From Amycolatopsis sacchari (lineage in GTDB: Bacteria > Actinomycetota > Actinomycetes > Mycobacteriales > Pseudonocardiaceae): a DNA stretch of 64,000 bases. Position 1 is the first letter of the stretch; each line of letters begins with the position of its first letter. The stretch covers positions 62,001 to 126,000 of the forward strand of contig NZ_FORP01000012.1 in the NCBI RefSeq assembly GCF_900114035.1, written 5' to 3'. Positions 29,016 to 37,815 of the stretch are shown here, piece by piece. The position numbers were made by a program, and so were the translations under genes. Below the pieces are notes generated by a model. That model saw only the letters and a list, made by a program, of their open reading frames with translations. It was not told the origin of the DNA and did not search any database.

Positions 29016-29522
29016 CCAACTCTAGCCGAAGAAACCGCACTGGGAAATCCCACTTTAGGTAGATGTGCGGGAACGTGTGTTCGATTAAACTGGCGCCTGC
29101 CTGGGGGAGGCCGCAGCTGCCGTGACAGCCTGGATCCTCTGGTGCAGAACAGTTTCCGCGCAAATGTCTGGAGGATCTCGTGGTGATGGACTATGACCTG
29201 CTCGCGATGTGGCCGCGATCTGCCGGGCGGCGACCGGTCAACCGTGTCCGGCGTGGCCGGCTGCACGGAGCAGCTGCCGGCGGAACCCCTGTCGAACGAT
29301 CTGGATCAGGCTGAGGTCTGCTGGCCGGGTGTGTTCTCGTAGCACCTCGTGCACAAGGTGAGGCTGTGTAACGCTTCCCGGTTGCGTGCGCGGGGAAGGG
29401 TCTTCGGCCTGGCCGAGTGCGGTGCCGCGTGTGTACCCGTCGCTCCCGTTGCCGGCCGGGTTCGTTGTCCGGTCTGCTGGCCCTGGCAGGAATGAACAAG
29501 CTGGCGTCGCCTGACTCCCGCC
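29016..29522. other. 507-bp intergenic stretch without recognised features
   Basis: This convergent gap lies between hsaB and fadE33. It looks less GC-rich in its first 200 bases than its surroundings and has only a small hairpin at about 29041-29055 (TGGGA-AA-TCCCA), too weak to call a terminator. Short open frames on both strands have no ribosome sites or recognisable sequences. I see no tRNA and no insertion-sequence ends. Confidence 0.5.
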
Positions 29523-30554
29523 TCAACCGGCGGTGGCGGGTGTTCGAGGAAGTAATCGTGAAAGGTGGTGGTGTGGTTGACCGAAGAGCTGGGCCGTGCC
29601 GTGTGCCCGCTTGAAAAAGCGGTGGGCGTCATGTTCCCAGGTGATGGCGATGCCGCCGTGGAGCTGGATCATCTCCGCGGCGACGGTTGAGAGTGACTCG
29701 GAGCAGTGTGCTTTCGCGACCGCGGCCAGACGTGAGACGTCGGCGTCCGGTTCGGACACCGCGAAGGCCGCTGAACGGGCGGTCTCGACCAACACGTGAA
29801 GATCGGCCATGCGGTGCTTCAGCGCCTGGAAACTTCCGATGGGCCGGCCGAACTGTTCACGCTGCTTGCTGTAGGCAACGGTGAGCTCCAACGCTCGAGC
29901 GGCGCTGCCCGCTTGCTCGGCGGCGAGAACAGCGCAGGCGACGTCCCGGACCCGGTGGAGGCCGGTGCTGAAGTCACCGTGACCGATCCTCACGGCGGGC
30001 GTGTTGCCGAAGTGGATCTCGGTGAGCCGGCGGGTCTCGTCCATCGGTGTCGAGGGGATGCGGCGAACCTGCCGGAGGTCCGCTTCGAAGAGACCCAGCC
30101 CGTCGGGAGCCTCAGCGATCACGAGGAGAATGTCCGCCAGATCTCCGTCGAGGACGTAACAGGCGCGCCCGTCGACGACGGATCCCGAGGCGGTGCAGGC
30201 GGCCTTGCTGGGGTTCCATTCGCCATCACCCGACGTCCAGGCCAGTGCTGCTGTCGAGCCTTCGGCGAGGCTCGACAGCAGCCAGGCTGCCACCTCGCCA
30301 TCGCCTGCTTCGAGGAGGGCGGAGGTGGCGAGCACGGCCGAACCGAGGAACGGGGACGGAACGAGCCTTCGTCCCAGTTCCTCGGCCACGATCTGCAGCT
30401 CGCGCAGGCCGGCGCCGAGACCGCCGTACTCTTCCGGGATCAGCAAGCCGGCGACGCCCACCTGGTCACGCAAGGGCGGCCACGGATCCGGGTGCCGTTC
30501 GACCGCAGCTCGTACGGTTCGTTGCAGGCTGACCTGCTCGTCGGTGAGGGTCAC
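29523..30554 (-). CDS. fadE33: Acyl-CoA dehydrogenase FadE33
   Basis: The 343-residue acyl-CoA dehydrogenase has LLIPEEYGGLGAGLRELQIVAEELGRRLVPSPFLGS, YSKQREQFGRPIGSFQALKHRMADLHVLVE and QLHGGIAITWEHDAHRFFKRAHG. The short length and position after fadE31-fadE32 match FadE33 (Rv3564), one of the KstR2-regulated dehydrogenases of late C/D-ring degradation. The GTG at 30554 overlaps the fadE32 stop. It is the last gene of a five-gene leftward operon. The FadE31-33 genes probably encode heteromeric enzymes acting on methyl-oxo-octanedioyl-CoA (family knowledge, partly inferred). Confidence 0.88.
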   Translation of the reverse strand: MTLTDEQVSLQRTVRAAVERHPDPWPPLRDQVGVAGLLIPEEYGGLGAGLRELQIVAEELGRRLVPSPFLGSAVLATSALLEAGDGEVAAWLLSSLAEGSTAALAWTSGDGEWNPSKAACTASGSVVDGRACYVLDGDLADILLVIAEAPDGLGLFEADLRQVRRIPSTPMDETRRLTEIHFGNTPAVRIGHGDFSTGLHRVRDVACAVLAAEQAGSAARALELTVAYSKQREQFGRPIGSFQALKHRMADLHVLVETARSAAFAVSEPDADVSRLAAVAKAHCSESLSTVAAEMIQLHGGIAITWEHDAHRFFKRAHGTAQLFGQPHHHLSRLLPRTPATAG

Positions 30555-31501
30555 GGGAGTGCCTTCAACAGGCGAGTGCGGTGGAACTGGGAGGTGCCCC
30601 AGGCGCTGGCGAGTGCTCGAACTTTCGTCAGGCGCAGGCTCAAGGGATGCTCGGCGGTGTAGCCAATCGCGCCATGGACTTGGAGTCCGGTGCGTGCGGC
30701 CAGAAGTGCGGCCTCTCCCGCAGCGACCTTCGCTGCGGAAACATCGCGTTGTCTGTCTGGCGTGGCAGCGGTGACAGCGGCGCCGTACACGAGGGGACGA
30801 GTCAGCTCCAACTGCGTCACCACATCAGCGAGGAGGTGTTTGATGGCTTGATAACGGCCGATTTCACGGCCGTACTGTTGCCGCTGCAGGGCATAGGTAA
30901 CGCTGCTGTCCAGCAGCCACTGACCTGCTCCGAGCAATTGCGCCGCGGTGGCCAGCGAGCCGAAGTCGAAGGCACGTTCGGCGTCGTCAGCGGTCCCGAT
31001 CCGGTCGCCCGGTTCGGCGCAGAACAGGCGACGGGTGGGATCAACCGATGAAAGCGGGGTTGTCGGTGCGAACACGTGCACGGTGTTGGCCTGTACGAAG
31101 ACGCGAAGGTTCGCTACGTCGGCGTCGAGGGCGTAGGGGACTTCAGGAGGTGCGGCTACGGAAGCGAGCGTTTTACCGGCGGCGATGCCTTCGAGAACTT
31201 CGTCGTCGAGGAGGGCGGGCAGGACGGCGATCGTGTCGACCCACGGTCCCGGGACTGCGTGGTAACCGAGTCGCTCGAACGCGATCACCAGGTCGACGGC
31301 CGTGGCGTCGAGACCCCCGTAGCGCTCGGGGACGGACAGGGCGGTGACGCCCAGCTCAGTCAGCCTTTGCCAGATCTTGAGGCCGGGGCCGTGTTCACCA
31401 GTGGCCCAGGCCCGAGCGGCAGCCGAGGTGTCCATACCCGTCAGGAGGTGATCCATACTCGCTGCGAACTGTCGCTGTTCGGGGGACAGGACGAACTTCA
31501 T
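30551..31501 (-). CDS. fadE32: Acyl-CoA dehydrogenase FadE32
   Basis: The 316-residue short acyl-CoA dehydrogenase has FVLSPEQRQFAASMDHLL, LSVPERYGGLDATAVDLVIAFERLGYHAVPGPWVDT, ALQRQQYGREIGRYQAIKHLLADV and a C-terminal LQVHGAIGYTAEHPLSLRLTKVRAL. Length and neighbours match FadE32 (319 residues). The ATG at 31501 overlaps the fadE31 stop (ATGA), and its own stop overlaps fadE33 (GTGA). Short ACADs of this type normally work as one subunit of a heterotetramer, here most likely with FadE31 or FadE33. Confidence 0.88.
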   Translation of the reverse strand: MKFVLSPEQRQFAASMDHLLTGMDTSAAARAWATGEHGPGLKIWQRLTELGVTALSVPERYGGLDATAVDLVIAFERLGYHAVPGPWVDTIAVLPALLDDEVLEGIAAGKTLASVAAPPEVPYALDADVANLRVFVQANTVHVFAPTTPLSSVDPTRRLFCAEPGDRIGTADDAERAFDFGSLATAAQLLGAGQWLLDSSVTYALQRQQYGREIGRYQAIKHLLADVVTQLELTRPLVYGAAVTAATPDRQRDVSAAKVAAGEAALLAARTGLQVHGAIGYTAEHPLSLRLTKVRALASAWGTSQFHRTRLLKALP

Positions 31502-32730
31502 CGGTCACCTCTGGGCAGGCCGAGCAGGCGTTCGGCGATGGTGTTGCGCTGGATCTGGTCGGTCCCGCCGTAAATCGTGCCCGCGAGCGAGAACAGCCAG
31601 CCGTCAGGCCAACGACCGTCGAGAGGTTCTTCCCGGATGGCGGCGGGACCGGATTCGCTGGCGACATGACTGGCCGAGAACGCAGGTTCCGTCAAGGAAG
31701 GAGGTACGAACCTGGCACGCACTTCAGCGGCGGTGCCGAGCACATCGAGTGCCGTCTCGTGCAGGTTCACGTCGAGATGGGACCAGAACAGCTTGTTCAC
31801 GCTCGACTCCGGGCCGAGCTCGCCACCTTCGGCGAGCCGCGTCACGGTGGCGAACGTGTAGAGCTGGTAGGCGCGAGCACCGATCCAGGCGTCCGCCACA
31901 CGGTCGGCGGTGGCCTCTGGTTCGCCGTGCCGACGCCACAACCTCACCAGCCGATCGGCCGCCGCGAGAAACCGGCCGGGGCTCCGCAGTGACAGGCCGC
32001 GCTCGTTGTTCGCCGTCGTCATCGCGACTCGCCAGCCTTGGCCCGGGGCGCCGATCACGTCGCGGTCGGGGACGAACACCTCGTCGAGGAAGATCTCGGC
32101 GAACCCCGGTTCGCCGTCGAGCTGGGCGATGGGGCGGACTTCGACGCCGTCAGTGCGGAGGTCGAACATGAAGTACGTGAGACCTCGATGCCTTTCGCTG
32201 CCGGGCTCGCTGCGGAAGAGACCGAAAGCCCGGTCGGCGAAGGCCGCTCGTGAACTCCAGGTTTTCTGCCCTGACAGCAGCCAGCCGCCGTCCGTCCTCA
32301 CCGCGGTGCTGCGCAGGGCAGCGATGTCGCTGCCGGCTTCCGGTTCCGACCACGCCTGCGCCCAGATCTCCTCGCCGCGTGCCATGGGCGGGAGGATCCG
32401 GGCCTGCTGCTCAGGGGTTCCGTGCGAGAAGAGGGTGGGAGCGAGCATGAAGATGCCATTCTGGCTGACCCTGCTCGGGGCCCCGGCGGCGTAGTACTCC
32501 TCCTCGAACAGCACCCACTCCAGAAGGCTTGCCTCCCGCCCACCGAACTCACGGGGCCACGAGACAACAGACCACCGGGCTTCGGCGAGCTTGGCTTCCC
32601 ACTGCCGGTGTTGCTCAAAACCCTCGCGGGTGTCGAAGGAGGCCAGTTGTTGTCGTGGCACGTTGTCCGCGAGCCAGGTGCGGGCTTCTTCCCGGAAGGC
32701 GAGGGTGCGCTCGTCGAGGTCGAGGTCCAT
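31498..32730 (-). CDS. fadE31: Acyl-CoA dehydrogenase FadE31
   Basis: The full-length 410-residue acyl-CoA dehydrogenase has MDLDLDERTLAFREEARTWL, WPREFGGREASLLEWVLFEEEYYAAGAP, AWSEPEAGSDIAALRSTA, LSGQKTWSSRAAFADRAF and the C-terminal GTIYGGTDQIQRNTIAERLLGLPR. Order and sequence match FadE31 (Rv3562). The ATG at 32730 has a weak GAGG upstream and follows the crotonase gene by 59 bp, the largest gap in the operon. The catalytic base cannot be assigned with confidence by eye. Confidence 0.88.
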   Translation of the reverse strand: MDLDLDERTLAFREEARTWLADNVPRQQLASFDTREGFEQHRQWEAKLAEARWSVVSWPREFGGREASLLEWVLFEEEYYAAGAPSRVSQNGIFMLAPTLFSHGTPEQQARILPPMARGEEIWAQAWSEPEAGSDIAALRSTAVRTDGGWLLSGQKTWSSRAAFADRAFGLFRSEPGSERHRGLTYFMFDLRTDGVEVRPIAQLDGEPGFAEIFLDEVFVPDRDVIGAPGQGWRVAMTTANNERGLSLRSPGRFLAAADRLVRLWRRHGEPEATADRVADAWIGARAYQLYTFATVTRLAEGGELGPESSVNKLFWSHLDVNLHETALDVLGTAAEVRARFVPPSLTEPAFSASHVASESGPAAIREEPLDGRWPDGWLFSLAGTIYGGTDQIQRNTIAERLLGLPRGDR

Positions 32731-32789
32731 GGTGGGTGTTCCTCACTCTCGTCGTCGGTCGGGGTGGGGAGCGGGAGGCATGACCGCAG

Positions 32790-33641
32790 TTACCCGCCTT
32801 GCCCTGCCCGGTTCGCGTCCCGCATCGATTGAGGTGTCTGGCCGCCGAGCGAATCGCCCCCGACTTCGGCGTTGTGCGCGTGTGCCAGGTGGTGCAGGCC
32901 GAATACCGAGTCCATACCGGGCCGGAGGCCCATCAGGTCCTCGGCCTGGTTCACCGCCTTCTTCGCCAGCGCGAGACCGAACGAAGGCATTACCGCGATC
33001 TTCTCGGCCAGGGTCATCGTGGCTGCCTCGAGTTCGGCTCGAGGGACTACGCGGTTCAGCATGCCCCACTCCAGTGCCTGCTGCGCCGAGAACCGTTCCC
33101 CGGTGAACAAGACCTCCTTCGCGGCACGCGGCCCGAGGACCCAGGGGTGCGCGAAGTACTCCACTCCCGGGATTCCCATGCGCACCACGGGATCGGCGAA
33201 AAACGCGTCGTCGGAGGCGACGATGAGATCGCAGACCCAGGCGAGCATGAGCGCTCCGGCGATGCACGCGCCCTGCACGCTCGCGATCATGGGCTTCGGT
33301 ATCTCCCGCCAGCGGCGGCACATGCCCAGGTACACCTCGGACTCGCGGGCGAACCGCTGGTCCGCACCCGGCCTGCCGACGTGGTCCCACCACAGGACGG
33401 CCTTGCGATCGAACGACAAGTCGACATCTCGCTCCGGGGTGCCGATGTCGTGTCCCGCAGAGAAGTGTTTTCCCGCGCCGGCCAGCACGATGACCTTGAC
33501 GTCGGCATCGTCGACGGCGCGGGCGAAAGCCGAGTCCAGTGCGTAGGTCATCGCGGAGTTCTGGGCGTTCCGGTACTCAGGCCGGTTCATGGTCACCACC
33601 GCGACCGGACCTCGCCGCTCGTAGTGCACAACTTCGCTCAC
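32790..33641 (-). CDS. Enoyl-CoA hydratase/isomerase-family protein in the fadD3 operon
   Basis: The 283-residue crotonase has VVTMNRPEYRNAQNSAMTYALDSAF, the oxyanion loop GAGKHFSAGHDIGTP, SVQGACIAGALMLAWVCDLIVASDDAFFADP and a C-terminal helix with HHLAHAHNAEVGGDSLGG. The usual acidic residue of the second catalytic position is not obvious (GIPGVEYFAHPW), so it may not be a classical hydratase. The GTG at 33641 overlaps the fadD3 stop. Position between fadD3 and fadE31 under a KstR2 box puts it in C/D-ring degradation; the M. tuberculosis locus as I recall it has no crotonase between these genes. No symbol assigned. Confidence 0.82.
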   Translation of the reverse strand: MSEVVHYERRGPVAVVTMNRPEYRNAQNSAMTYALDSAFARAVDDADVKVIVLAGAGKHFSAGHDIGTPERDVDLSFDRKAVLWWDHVGRPGADQRFARESEVYLGMCRRWREIPKPMIASVQGACIAGALMLAWVCDLIVASDDAFFADPVVRMGIPGVEYFAHPWVLGPRAAKEVLFTGERFSAQQALEWGMLNRVVPRAELEAATMTLAEKIAVMPSFGLALAKKAVNQAEDLMGLRPGMDSVFGLHHLAHAHNAEVGGDSLGGQTPQSMRDANRAGQGG

Positions 33642-35125
33642 GCCTGCTCCCTCAGCACTCGTTTCAGCACCTTGCCCGAGGCGTTCCGCGGCAGCTCGTC
33701 GCAGAACTCGACCTGGCGCGGCACCTTGTAGTTCGCTAGGTTTCTCCTGCAGTGGGTTAGAACGTCCTCATTGGACAGATCGGCGTCCCCCTGCCGCACC
33801 AGGTACGCCTTGCCGACTTCTCCCAACCGTGGATCGGTCACGCCGATGACCGCCGATTCTGCGACGCCCGGCAGGCGGGCCAGCACCTGCTCGACTTCGG
33901 CCGGGTAGACGTTGAACCCGCCGCAGATGTACATGTCCTTGATGCGGTCCGTGATCGTGAGGTAGCCGCGTTGGTCGACCTCGCCCACGTCTCCGGTGTG
34001 CAGCCACCCGTCGCCGTCGATCGCGGCCTCGGTCGCCGCGGGGTCGTCCAGATAACCGAGCATAACGTTGGGGCCGCGCAACAGAACCTCCCCGGTGTGG
34101 GGCTCCGTGCGGAGTTCGAAGCCCGCGGTCGCGCGACCGCAGGTCCGGGCGACGGTAACGGGATCGTCGTCCGGGCGGCACATCGTGGCGACGACCGCTT
34201 CGGTCAAACCGTAGGCGGTCAGCACGGTCTCGAACGTCAACTCGGACTGCATGCGTTCCACGAGTGCCACGGGCACTGTCGCGGCTCCGGTCACCGCCAG
34301 CCGGAGGCTGGACAGATCGTGCTCAGATCTGTCAGGGGCGTCAAGCAGCGTCTGGTAGATCGTCGGCGCCCCGGGGAGGACGGTGATCCGCTCGGCGGCG
34401 ATGAGTCGGAGTGTGCGCTCGACGTCGAAGGTGCTTTCCGGGACGAGCGTGGCCCCGGTCGAAAGAGCCGCCAGAATGCCTGCTTTGTAGCCGAAGTTGT
34501 GGAAGAATGGGTTCACCACCAGGTAGCGATCCTCGGCCGTCAGTCCGCCGCACTCGGCCCATGCGTGTGCGACTGACAGGGCCTGGCGGTGGGCGTTCAT
34601 GGCGCCCTTGCTCCGGCCTGTCGTGCCGGAGGTGAACAGGATGTCGCTGATGTCCTCGGGTTGCACCGCTTGTGCGAGCTCGTCGACACCTGTGGTGTTC
34701 CCGTCCCACTGCGCCGGCTGGGACAGGTCCAGCCGCACCACCGTGTCGGGTAGCTTCGCGCCTGCTTCTTCCAGCAGTGCCAAGCGGTCCACGCCGAGGA
34801 AGGACGACGCCACAACCAGGGCGCGCGCTTGCGTGCGCTCCAGGAGGTCCCGCATCTCCGGCCCGGTGAACCGGGTGTTGATCGGGACGAGTGTCGCGCC
34901 GAGGTGCAGCGTGCCGAGTGCCGCCACAACCCAGTGGTGGGTGTTCGGGGAGCAGACTGCGACTCGGTCGCCCGGGCGGATTCCTTCGCCGATGAGGAAA
35001 CCCGCGAAACGGCGGACGTGCTCGTGGAGCTGTGCGTAAGTCAGGCGCACCTGGCCGTCGACGATTGCTTCGCGATCGCCGAACCGTTCCGCTGCCCGGA
35101 CTACGGCGGCCGGGATGGTTTCCAT
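33638..35125 (-). CDS. fadD3: HIP:CoA ligase FadD3
   Basis: The 495-residue ANL-superfamily ligase has the P-loop DILFTSGTTGRSKGAM, the motif YGLTEAVVATMC, GYLDDPAATEAAIDGDGWLHTGDVGEVDQRGYLTITDRIKDMYICGGFNVYPAEVE and the catalytic C-terminal Lys in NASGKVLKR. Position divergent from fadE30 with a perfect KstR2 box matches FadD3 (Rv3561, 503 residues), which activates HIP as the entry to C/D-ring degradation. The start is ATG 35125 after GGGAGCG; upstream in-frame codons would run through the operator. HIP-CoA, its product, is the known effector of KstR2, so the gene feeds back on the regulon. Confidence 0.93.
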   Translation of the reverse strand: METIPAAVVRAAERFGDREAIVDGQVRLTYAQLHEHVRRFAGFLIGEGIRPGDRVAVCSPNTHHWVVAALGTLHLGATLVPINTRFTGPEMRDLLERTQARALVVASSFLGVDRLALLEEAGAKLPDTVVRLDLSQPAQWDGNTTGVDELAQAVQPEDISDILFTSGTTGRSKGAMNAHRQALSVAHAWAECGGLTAEDRYLVVNPFFHNFGYKAGILAALSTGATLVPESTFDVERTLRLIAAERITVLPGAPTIYQTLLDAPDRSEHDLSSLRLAVTGAATVPVALVERMQSELTFETVLTAYGLTEAVVATMCRPDDDPVTVARTCGRATAGFELRTEPHTGEVLLRGPNVMLGYLDDPAATEAAIDGDGWLHTGDVGEVDQRGYLTITDRIKDMYICGGFNVYPAEVEQVLARLPGVAESAVIGVTDPRLGEVGKAYLVRQGDADLSNEDVLTHCRRNLANYKVPRQVEFCDELPRNASGKVLKRVLREQA

Positions 35126-35137
35126 GAGGCGCTCCCT

Positions 35138-35151
35138 AGCAAGTGCTTGGT
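35138..35151. promoter_or_regulatory. KstR2 box between fadD3 and fadE30 (perfect)
   Basis: AGCAAGTGCTTGGT matches AnCAAGnnCTTGnT at every defined base. It lies 12 bp upstream of the fadD3 start and 162 bp upstream of fadE30, so it could serve both divergent operons. Confidence 0.9.
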
Positions 35152-35313
35152 AGGGTAGCCTACGCAGGAGGCCTCGTTTTGAACAGAGGCTCCGGACGGG
35201 TGACACTGCCCCAGCATTGAGATGGGCTCGATCGGGGCCAGCCCTCGAGCGAGGAATGCCTCTATACGGAAATGAGCCGACGGCGGACAGGGCACGGGGA
35301 CGGAGGAGTCGCG

Positions 35314-36441
35314 ATGGCCGAGTTTCGGGAACGCCTCCGGGCCTGGCTGGAGGAGAACCTCGCCGGACCCTTCGCGCACGTTCGCGGCCTCGGCGGCCCT
35401 GGCCGCGAGCACGAAGCGTTCAACGAGCGGGTCGAGTGGGAACGCCACTTGGCCAAGGCAGGGTGGAACTGCGTGGGCTGGCCCGTGGAACACGGCGGAG
35501 CCGGAGCAAGCCTGGCGGAGCAGGTCGTGTTCCACGAGGAATACGCGCGTGCGAACGCACCCGCACGTGTCAGCCATCTCGGGCAGGAACTGCTGGGCCC
35601 GACGTTGATCGCGTTCGGTACACCCGAGCAGCAACGCCGGTTCCTGCCCGCCATCCGGAATGTCGAGGAACTGTGGTGCCAGGGCTATTCCGAACCCGGC
35701 GCGGGGTCGGACTTGGCCGCGGTTTCGACGTCGGCGCGCCTCGACGGTGACGAGTGGGTGGTGCAGGGGCAGAAGATCTGGACCTCCCTCGCCCACGTCG
35801 CCGACTGGTGCTTCGTCCTCGCACGCACCGAGCCGGGATCGAAACGGCACCACGGTCTTTCCTACTTGCTCGTGCCCATGCGGCAGCCCGGCGTCGAGGT
35901 CCGGCCGATCCGCCAGCTCACGGGCACGAGCGAGTTCAACGAGGTGTTCTTCGACGGTGCCCGCACGGCGAAGGACCTCGTGGTCGGCGCCCCTGGCGAC
36001 GGCTGGCGGGTCGCCATGGGCACGCTCGCGTTCGAACGTGGCGTCGCCACGCTCGGCCAGCAGGTCGGGTTCCGGCGTGAGCTCACAGCGCTCACCGACC
36101 TCGCGCGGAGCAACGGTGCGCTGGACGACCCGGTGATCGCCGAGCGGCTCGCGCGCGCCTGGATGGGGCTGGAGGTCATGCGGGCACACGCCGTCCGCAC
36201 GCTCGGTTCGGCGGAGCCCGGCGTGGCGGAAGTGTCCAAACTGGTCTGGGCGAACTGGCACCGCGGTCTCGGCGAGCTGGCGATGATGGTGCGCGGTGCG
36301 GCGTCGATGGTCGAGGAGGACGCCTGGCAACGACTGTACCTGTTCAGCAGGGCCGACACCATCTACGGCGGCTCCAACGAGATCCAGCGGAACATCATCG
36401 CCGAGCGCGTGCTCGGCCTGCCCAGGGAGGCCCGTCCGTGA
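35314..36441 (+). CDS. fadE30: Acyl-CoA dehydrogenase FadE30
   Basis: The 375-residue acyl-CoA dehydrogenase has MAEFRERLRAWLEENLAGPF, WPVEHGGAGASLAEQVVFHEEYARANAP, GYSEPGAGSDLAAVSTSA, QGQKIWTSLAHVADWCFVLARTE and the C-terminal DTIYGGSNEIQRNIIAERVLGLPR. It matches FadE30 (Rv3560c), which dehydrogenates the propionyl side chain of 5-hydroxy-HIP-CoA. The ATG at 35314 has GGAGG 8 bp upstream; the ATG at 35272 lacks one and adds residues unlike the family. It begins the operon fadE30-ipdF-kstR2-fadA6, and its stop overlaps ipdF (GTGA). Confidence 0.92.
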   Translation: MAEFRERLRAWLEENLAGPFAHVRGLGGPGREHEAFNERVEWERHLAKAGWNCVGWPVEHGGAGASLAEQVVFHEEYARANAPARVSHLGQELLGPTLIAFGTPEQQRRFLPAIRNVEELWCQGYSEPGAGSDLAAVSTSARLDGDEWVVQGQKIWTSLAHVADWCFVLARTEPGSKRHHGLSYLLVPMRQPGVEVRPIRQLTGTSEFNEVFFDGARTAKDLVVGAPGDGWRVAMGTLAFERGVATLGQQVGFRRELTALTDLARSNGALDDPVIAERLARAWMGLEVMRAHAVRTLGSAEPGVAEVSKLVWANWHRGLGELAMMVRGAASMVEEDAWQRLYLFSRADTIYGGSNEIQRNIIAERVLGLPREARP

Positions 36442-37205
36442 TCCCCGTCCCCGATTACCCGAAGGGCGCGAACCTGTTGCGGGACAAGGTGGTCGTCGTG
36501 ACCGCGGCAGCGGGAACCGGGATCGGGTCCGCCGTCGCGAAGCGCAGCCTCGACGAGGGTGCCCACGTCGTGCTGAGCGACTGGCACGAGCGGCGTCTCC
36601 GGGAGAAGGCCGAAGAACTGGGCGACGTGCACGCGATCCCCTGCGACGTGACGGACGAGGACCAGGTGCAGGCCCTGATTGACGGTGCGCGCGCGGAATT
36701 CGGGCGGATCGACGTGCTGGTGAACAACGCAGGCCTCGGTGGCAGCAGATCCATTGTGGACATGAGCGACGACGAGTGGAACCGGGTGCTCGACGTGACG
36801 CTCAACGGGACCTTCCGGGCGATACGCGCTGCCGTGCGTGCGTTCATCGCGCAGGGCAGCGGTGGGGCGATCGTCAACAACGCGTCGGTGGTCGGCTGGC
36901 GCGCCCAAGCCGAGCAAGCGCACTACGCCGCTGCCAAGGCCGGGGTCATGGCACTCACCCGGTGTGCTGCCGTCGACGTGGCGCAGTACGGCATCCGGGT
37001 GAACGCGGTCGCGCCGAGCCTCGCCATGCACCCCTTCCTGGCCAAGGTCACCACCGAGGAGCTGCTCGCCGAGCTCACGGCTCGCGAGGTCTCGGGGAGG
37101 GCCGCGGAGCCGTGGGAGGTCGCGAATGTGATGGTATTCCTCGCCAGTGACTACGCGTCGTACCTGACCGGTGAGGTGATCTCTGTGAGCAGCCAGCATG
37201 CCTGA
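36438..37205 (+). CDS. ipdF: SDR oxidoreductase IpdF (5-hydroxy-HIP-CoA dehydrogenase)
   Basis: The 255-residue short-chain dehydrogenase has the NAD(P) motif TAAAGTGIGSAVAKRSLDEG, VLVNNAGLGG, the catalytic Ser in NNASVVGWRAQ, YAAAKAGVMALT (YxxxK) and a C-terminal FLASDYASYLTGEVISVSSQH. The TAAAGTGIG loop and GWRAQ segment are near-identical to Rv3559c (IpdF), which oxidises the C5 hydroxyl of the HIP-CoA series. Start is GTG at 36438; the 3' end overlaps kstR2 by 8 bp. Confidence 0.93.
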   Translation: MIPVPDYPKGANLLRDKVVVVTAAAGTGIGSAVAKRSLDEGAHVVLSDWHERRLREKAEELGDVHAIPCDVTDEDQVQALIDGARAEFGRIDVLVNNAGLGGSRSIVDMSDDEWNRVLDVTLNGTFRAIRAAVRAFIAQGSGGAIVNNASVVGWRAQAEQAHYAAAKAGVMALTRCAAVDVAQYGIRVNAVAPSLAMHPFLAKVTTEELLAELTAREVSGRAAEPWEVANVMVFLASDYASYLTGEVISVSSQHA

Positions 37206-37815
37206 CCAGAACTCCGGCCGCCGTGCCGAACTGCTGACCCTGGCCGCGCGCCTGTTCGCCGAGCGCGGCTACAAGGCGACCACTGTCCGCGACATCGCCG
37301 ACGCCGCCGGCATCCTTTCGGGCAGTCTGTACCACCATTTCGACTCGAAGGAGTCAATGGCGGACGAGATCCTCGGCGGCTTCCTCGACGAGCTGTTCGG
37401 CCGTTACGAGGAGATCGTCGCCGCCGGGCTCGGGCCGCGCAAGACGCTGGAGGCCGTGGTCGTGGCCTCCTTCGAAGCCATCGACGCCCACCCGGACGAA
37501 GTGGCGATCTACCAGAGCGAAGCCAAGCAGCTCGCGAAGCTTCCCCGGTTCTCCTACCTCGACCGGCGTAACACGCAGTTCCGCGAACTGTGGACGGGGC
37601 TGCTGACGGAGGGCGTCCGCGAGGGTGCCTTCCGGGCCGACCTGAACGTCGAACTGACCTACCGGTTCATCCGCGACACGGTGTGGGTCGCGGTGCACTG
37701 GTACGACCCGAAGGGGTCGCTGTCCGCTGAAGAAGTCGCCCAGCAGTACCTGGCGATCGTCCTCGACGGGATCGCCGCCCGACGCCGGCCGGTGAAGAGG
37801 AGGCCCGATGGCTGA
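37198..37815 (+). CDS. kstR2: TetR-family repressor KstR2 of the HIP (C/D-ring) regulon
   Basis: The 205-residue TetR protein has RRAELLTLAARLFAERGYKATTVRDIADAAGILSGSLYHHFDSKESMADEIL, followed by the ligand domain with IYQSEAKQLAKLPRFSYLDRRN and TYRFIRDTVWVAVHWYDPKGSLSAEEVAQQYLAIVLDGI. This matches KstR2 (Rv3557c) over its full length. HIP-CoA releases KstR2 from DNA (known). The gene lies within fadE30-ipdF-kstR2-fadA6 and overlaps both neighbours by 8 bp, so the repressor is made from the operon it controls through the box at 35138-35151. Confidence 0.94.
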   Translation: MPDQNSGRRAELLTLAARLFAERGYKATTVRDIADAAGILSGSLYHHFDSKESMADEILGGFLDELFGRYEEIVAAGLGPRKTLEAVVVASFEAIDAHPDEVAIYQSEAKQLAKLPRFSYLDRRNTQFRELWTGLLTEGVREGAFRADLNVELTYRFIRDTVWVAVHWYDPKGSLSAEEVAQQYLAIVLDGIAARRRPVKRRPDG

